Origin: Clostridium_AD sp050717515
GTDB lineage: Bacteria > Bacillota > Clostridia > Clostridiales > Clostridiaceae
Direction: 5' to 3'
NCBI RefSeq assembly: GCF_050717515.1
Contig: NZ_JBOITL010000025.1
Coordinates: forward strand, 310,001-374,000
DNA length: 64,000 nucleotides
The translations under genes and the position numbers were made by a program. A model generated the notes under the pieces. It did not search any database and was not told where the DNA came from. It saw nothing but the letters and a program-made list of their open reading frames with translations. How positions within the stretch are numbered: the stretch's first letter is position 1; every line of letters starts with the position of its first letter. Below are positions 60,921 to 64,000 of this stretch, one piece after another.

Positions 60921-63900
60921 ATGATATTAAATGGCGGTTGGATAGAAACTACAGAAGGCATGCACACATTTATATTGTGGGGCGAGAACGGACAGACTAA
61001 GTGTACAAGAAAAGGTAGAACACCTAAAAATGCACTTCCACTATATGAAGAAATGGCTTCAGTGGCAGAGTTGCGTAGTAAAATAAATAATCCAGCACTA
61101 GAGATGAAATTTGGAAAATATAAATATGATGCAATAAAAAATAAGCTTCTTAAAAGAGAAATTAGAGGCATTACTTTTAGTGATTTGGATTCATTTCATA
61201 TGATTTTAAATATAGATAGAAACCGCCCGGATGGAATAGAATTGTCACAGGAATTAAAATTTTGGAATACAGTGGCAAAATTTACAGCTGAGCTAATTAT
61301 AAAGCATAAGTATTTGCCTTCTTTAACCATCGATAGGGTTCATAAAAAGGTAAATTCTAGGTGGAGATGGCATACAAGCGATTCAGAGTACATTGATAAA
61401 AAGAAGGCACTATGTGGTAATATGCCCGCAGAGTGTAAGGCTTATTTTCCTTTAGAGAATGAGGAATTTAAATATACCAATACAACTAAACTTGTAAGTA
61501 ATTTTATAGATTCTATGATTGATAGTATGGTGAGATTGAGTTGTAGCGAAATAAACACAGAGCAGGATTATTTAAGAGAAGGTTTTAATAGCCTAGGAAG
61601 TACTTGGATACATTCTCTTTTTTCAAAATTACCTGAAATACCTATTGATACAAGTGATCAGATTAAAATGCTAAATGAGTATAAAAAATGGATAGAACCA
61701 CTAAAAATTAAAAACAATAATTTCAAGTTTCGTACTTGTTTTAAAGTTGTTCCACCAAGCCGGGGCGAAGATTGGACAATTGAATACATGCTCCAAGCAA
61801 AAGATGATCTTAGCCTTATGCTACCAGCAAAAATGATTTTTGAAGAATCTTTAGATACCATAACTTATTTAAACAAAAAATTCAATAATCCCCAAGAACG
61901 GCTTTTAGAGGATTTAGCGGTTGCATCAAAAGTATTTATTCCCATTGAAAGGAGTCTTTATGATGCAGTACCTGTAGAGTGCAAAATATCTACGGAGGAA
62001 GCCTATTCATTTTTAAGGGAGTCAGCGTACTTTTTAAAGGAAAAAGGCTTCGGTATTATTGCACCAGCTTGGTGGAAAAAGCCTTCAAAACTTTCAGTTA
62101 AATTAAAGGATAAAAGCCATAGTGCAAATACTAATTTAGCAACAAAGAGTACATTTAATATGGATACTATTCTTGAATATGATTGGAAGCTTGCCTTAGA
62201 TGGAAATGAGATAAGTGACAAAGAATTTGATAGGATTTCAGATTTAAAGGTGCCATTTATTCAATTAAGAGGTCAGTGGGTACAGGTTGATATACATCAA
62301 ATTAAAACACTTTCTAAGATGAAAATGAACAAAGGCTTAAATGGAAAAATTCCTGTTGGAGAATTATTAAGAATTAATTTAAGTGATGAGGAAATAATGC
62401 CTGGAATTAGTGTTGATAATATAGACAATCAAGAAGCTGTAGGACGATTCTTTGAAAAATTATTTAATCTTAACAGTATAGAGGAAGTTAATATTCCAAA
62501 GGGATTTATTGGTACTCTAAGGGAATATCAAAAAAGAGGGTTTTACTGGCTAACTTTTTTGAGAGATCATGGTATAGGCGCCTGTCTTGCTGATGATATG
62601 GGCCTTGGAAAAACGGTGCAAAGTATATGCCTCTTGCTTCACGAGCGGGAAAATAAGTTAACAGATAAACCTACATTGATAATATGTCCTACTTCTGTTG
62701 TGGGAAATTGGGAAAAGGAAATTGAAAAGTTTGCACCTGGACTTAAAACTGCAATCCATCACGGGAATAGTAGGTGGACTTATGAAACCTTTAGCGAGGA
62801 AATACACAAAAATGAAGTTGTTATTACAACCTATGCGCTAATAGTAAGGGATAAGAATTTATTTCAAAAGGAAGAATGGGCAGGAATTATATTAGATGAA
62901 GCTCAAAATATTAAAAATAGCGCATCAAAACAAACCCAACATATAAAAGCCCTTAAAGCAGAATATAAGGTGGCATTAACAGGGACACCGGTTGAAAATA
63001 GACTTTCAGATTTATGGTCTATTATGGACTTTTTAAATAGTGGGTATTTATATAATTGGGCAACTTTTAGGCGTGAATTTGCAGTTCCTATTGAAAGACA
63101 GGGAGATCCTAAAAAAAGTAGTAAACTAAGGAAGATAATTTCCCCCTTTGTACTACGTAGACTTAAAACCGATGCAAATATTATTAAAGATTTACCTGAA
63201 AAAATTGAAACTAAGGAATATGCACCACTAACAAAAGAACAAGCTACACTATACCAAGCTGTAGTAAATGATTGTTTAAATAAAATTGATAGTTCTGAGG
63301 GTATACAGAGGCGAGGCTTAATTATTGCATCCTTAACAAAGTTTAAGCAAATTTGTAACCATCCTGTGCAGTTTTTAAAGGACAATGGTGAAATTGAAGG
63401 CCGCTCTGGAAAACTTGAAAGGCTACTGGAAATGCTAGAAGTTGTTATAGAAGAAGGGGATAGGTCACTTGTATTTACGCAGTTTGCAGAAATGGGACAC
63501 ATTTTGCAATCAGAAATCGAGAAAAAACTCCATGTAAAAACACTATTTTTACATGGAGGGACCAGTAGAAAGAAAAGAGAAGAATTGATAAATATTTTTC
63601 AAGATGACACAGTGGAACCTATGGTGTTTGTATTATCCTTAAAGGCTGGAGGCCTTGGGCTAAACCTTACAAAAGCTAATCATGTTTTTCATTTTGATAG
63701 ATGGTGGAATCCTGCTGTAGAAAATCAAGCAACAGATAGAGCATTTAGAATAGGGCAAATTAAGAATGTTCATGTGCATAAATTCATATGTATGGGAACA
63801 CTAGAGGAAAAAATAGATGAGATGTTAGAACGTAAACAGGCACTTGCTGAAAGTATAGTTTCCACAAATGAAAACTGGATCTCAGAAATGAGCAATGATG

Positions 63901-63950
63901 AACTTAGAGAACTATTTATATTAGAGCATGACAACATAGTTGATAGTTAA
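60921..63950 (+). CDS. SNF2/RapA-family DNA-dependent ATPase/helicase
   Basis: 1009 residues. Residues 1-500: the long SNF2-associated N-terminal region seen in bacterial HepA-like proteins, with GGWIETTEGMHTFILWGENG at the start and a conserved LKVPFIQLRGQWVQVD near 440-460. Residues about 530-1000: two RecA-like lobes, with Walker A DDMGLGKT near 559-566, DEAQ box LDEAQNIKN near 657, LTGTPVENR near 682, FTQF near 853 and motif VI QATDRAFRIGQ near 935-945. Probably remodels protein-DNA complexes. GAGGGTGAAG ribosome site. Complete. The last 50 bases of the window contain nothing recognisable. Confidence 0.93.
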   Translation: MILNGGWIETTEGMHTFILWGENGQTKCTRKGRTPKNALPLYEEMASVAELRSKINNPALEMKFGKYKYDAIKNKLLKREIRGITFSDLDSFHMILNIDRNRPDGIELSQELKFWNTVAKFTAELIIKHKYLPSLTIDRVHKKVNSRWRWHTSDSEYIDKKKALCGNMPAECKAYFPLENEEFKYTNTTKLVSNFIDSMIDSMVRLSCSEINTEQDYLREGFNSLGSTWIHSLFSKLPEIPIDTSDQIKMLNEYKKWIEPLKIKNNNFKFRTCFKVVPPSRGEDWTIEYMLQAKDDLSLMLPAKMIFEESLDTITYLNKKFNNPQERLLEDLAVASKVFIPIERSLYDAVPVECKISTEEAYSFLRESAYFLKEKGFGIIAPAWWKKPSKLSVKLKDKSHSANTNLATKSTFNMDTILEYDWKLALDGNEISDKEFDRISDLKVPFIQLRGQWVQVDIHQIKTLSKMKMNKGLNGKIPVGELLRINLSDEEIMPGISVDNIDNQEAVGRFFEKLFNLNSIEEVNIPKGFIGTLREYQKRGFYWLTFLRDHGIGACLADDMGLGKTVQSICLLLHERENKLTDKPTLIICPTSVVGNWEKEIEKFAPGLKTAIHHGNSRWTYETFSEEIHKNEVVITTYALIVRDKNLFQKEEWAGIILDEAQNIKNSASKQTQHIKALKAEYKVALTGTPVENRLSDLWSIMDFLNSGYLYNWATFRREFAVPIERQGDPKKSSKLRKIISPFVLRRLKTDANIIKDLPEKIETKEYAPLTKEQATLYQAVVNDCLNKIDSSEGIQRRGLIIASLTKFKQICNHPVQFLKDNGEIEGRSGKLERLLEMLEVVIEEGDRSLVFTQFAEMGHILQSEIEKKLHVKTLFLHGGTSRKKREELINIFQDDTVEPMVFVLSLKAGGLGLNLTKANHVFHFDRWWNPAVENQATDRAFRIGQIKNVHVHKFICMGTLEEKIDEMLERKQALAESIVSTNENWISEMSNDELRELFILEHDNIVDS

Positions 63951-64000
63951 CAATTTACAGATAGCAGATAAAGTGGATTAATAATGCATACCTAGATATG

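Noticed and set aside
62903..63502. 199-codon minus-strand frame
   Set aside because: It lies wholly opposite the conserved helicase lobes; low-complexity serine/leucine composition is typical of an antisense shadow.
1..64000. tRNA, rRNA, transposase, integrase or att sites
   Set aside because: None was recognised; the small HTH protein at 4153 is the only recombinase-like hint.

Overview
The window is AT-rich, with strong AGGAGG-type ribosome sites, intrinsic terminators, tandem TPP riboswitches, a cobalamin riboswitch, an oxygen-sensitive ThiH-type thiamine route and a class I ECF vitamin transporter. Together these point to the chromosome of a low-GC anaerobic Firmicute, most likely Clostridium sensu stricto. 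The species cannot be fixed from the sequence. No rRNA, tRNA, CRISPR array, transposase or prophage module was seen.

Layout. 1-6.3 kb: partial methyltransferase, DedA/TVP38 membrane protein, a small operon (helical protein, ArsR-DUF2087 regulator, DJ-1/PfpI protein), VanZ and three GNATs. 6.5-15.9 kb: a lipoprotein, a 1-kb region without real genes, then an operon of GNATs, methyltransferase, esterase and isochorismatase-like hydrolase, an Eis-type acetyltransferase, and a MerR-methyltransferase fusion followed by a paralogous methyltransferase. 16.1-26.8 kb: a cobalamin-uptake locus. 26.9-39.7 kb: secreted YcdB-like protein, phosphoesterase, WecG/TagA glycosyltransferase and another long run of GNAT, methyltransferase and NUDIX genes with several decayed genes. 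40.0-47.7 kb: envelope genes (ECF sigma with an anti-sigma/penicillin-binding-protein fusion, lipoprotein, PadR with a HAAS-FtsW protein, a disrupted phospholipase C, signal peptidase). 47.8-48.7 kb: a SigO/YvrJ/RsoA-like split-sigma locus. 48.8-51.3 kb: an ABC-class ATPase and a chloramphenicol acetyltransferase homologue. 51.4-57.9 kb, minus strand: thiamine genes thiS-F-G-H-C-E followed by purF, behind two TPP riboswitches. 58.1-64 kb: glutamate dehydrogenase, CheV and an SNF2 helicase.

The strongest candidates for a new system are two. First, the cobalamin riboswitch precedes a 1918-residue S-layer-type protein that repeats the two folds of animal intrinsic factor/transcobalamin (alpha barrel and DUF4430 beta domain), followed by a membrane-anchored DUF4430 protein and a complete ECF transporter (T, fused A-A, S). 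This looks like a surface-to-membrane corrinoid capture and relay chain. Second, an ECF sigma factor is translationally coupled to one polypeptide joining a cytoplasmic zinc-finger anti-sigma domain, one membrane helix and an extracellular class B transpeptidase domain whose KTG motif is changed to LCG. This looks like a one-protein sensor of beta-lactams or peptidoglycan.

A recurrent theme is gene decay by nonsense codons or deletion (DJ-1 copy, phospholipase C, one GNAT) in regions dense with small acetyltransferases. Where the first in-frame start was not supported by a ribosome site, a later start is given and explained in the entry.
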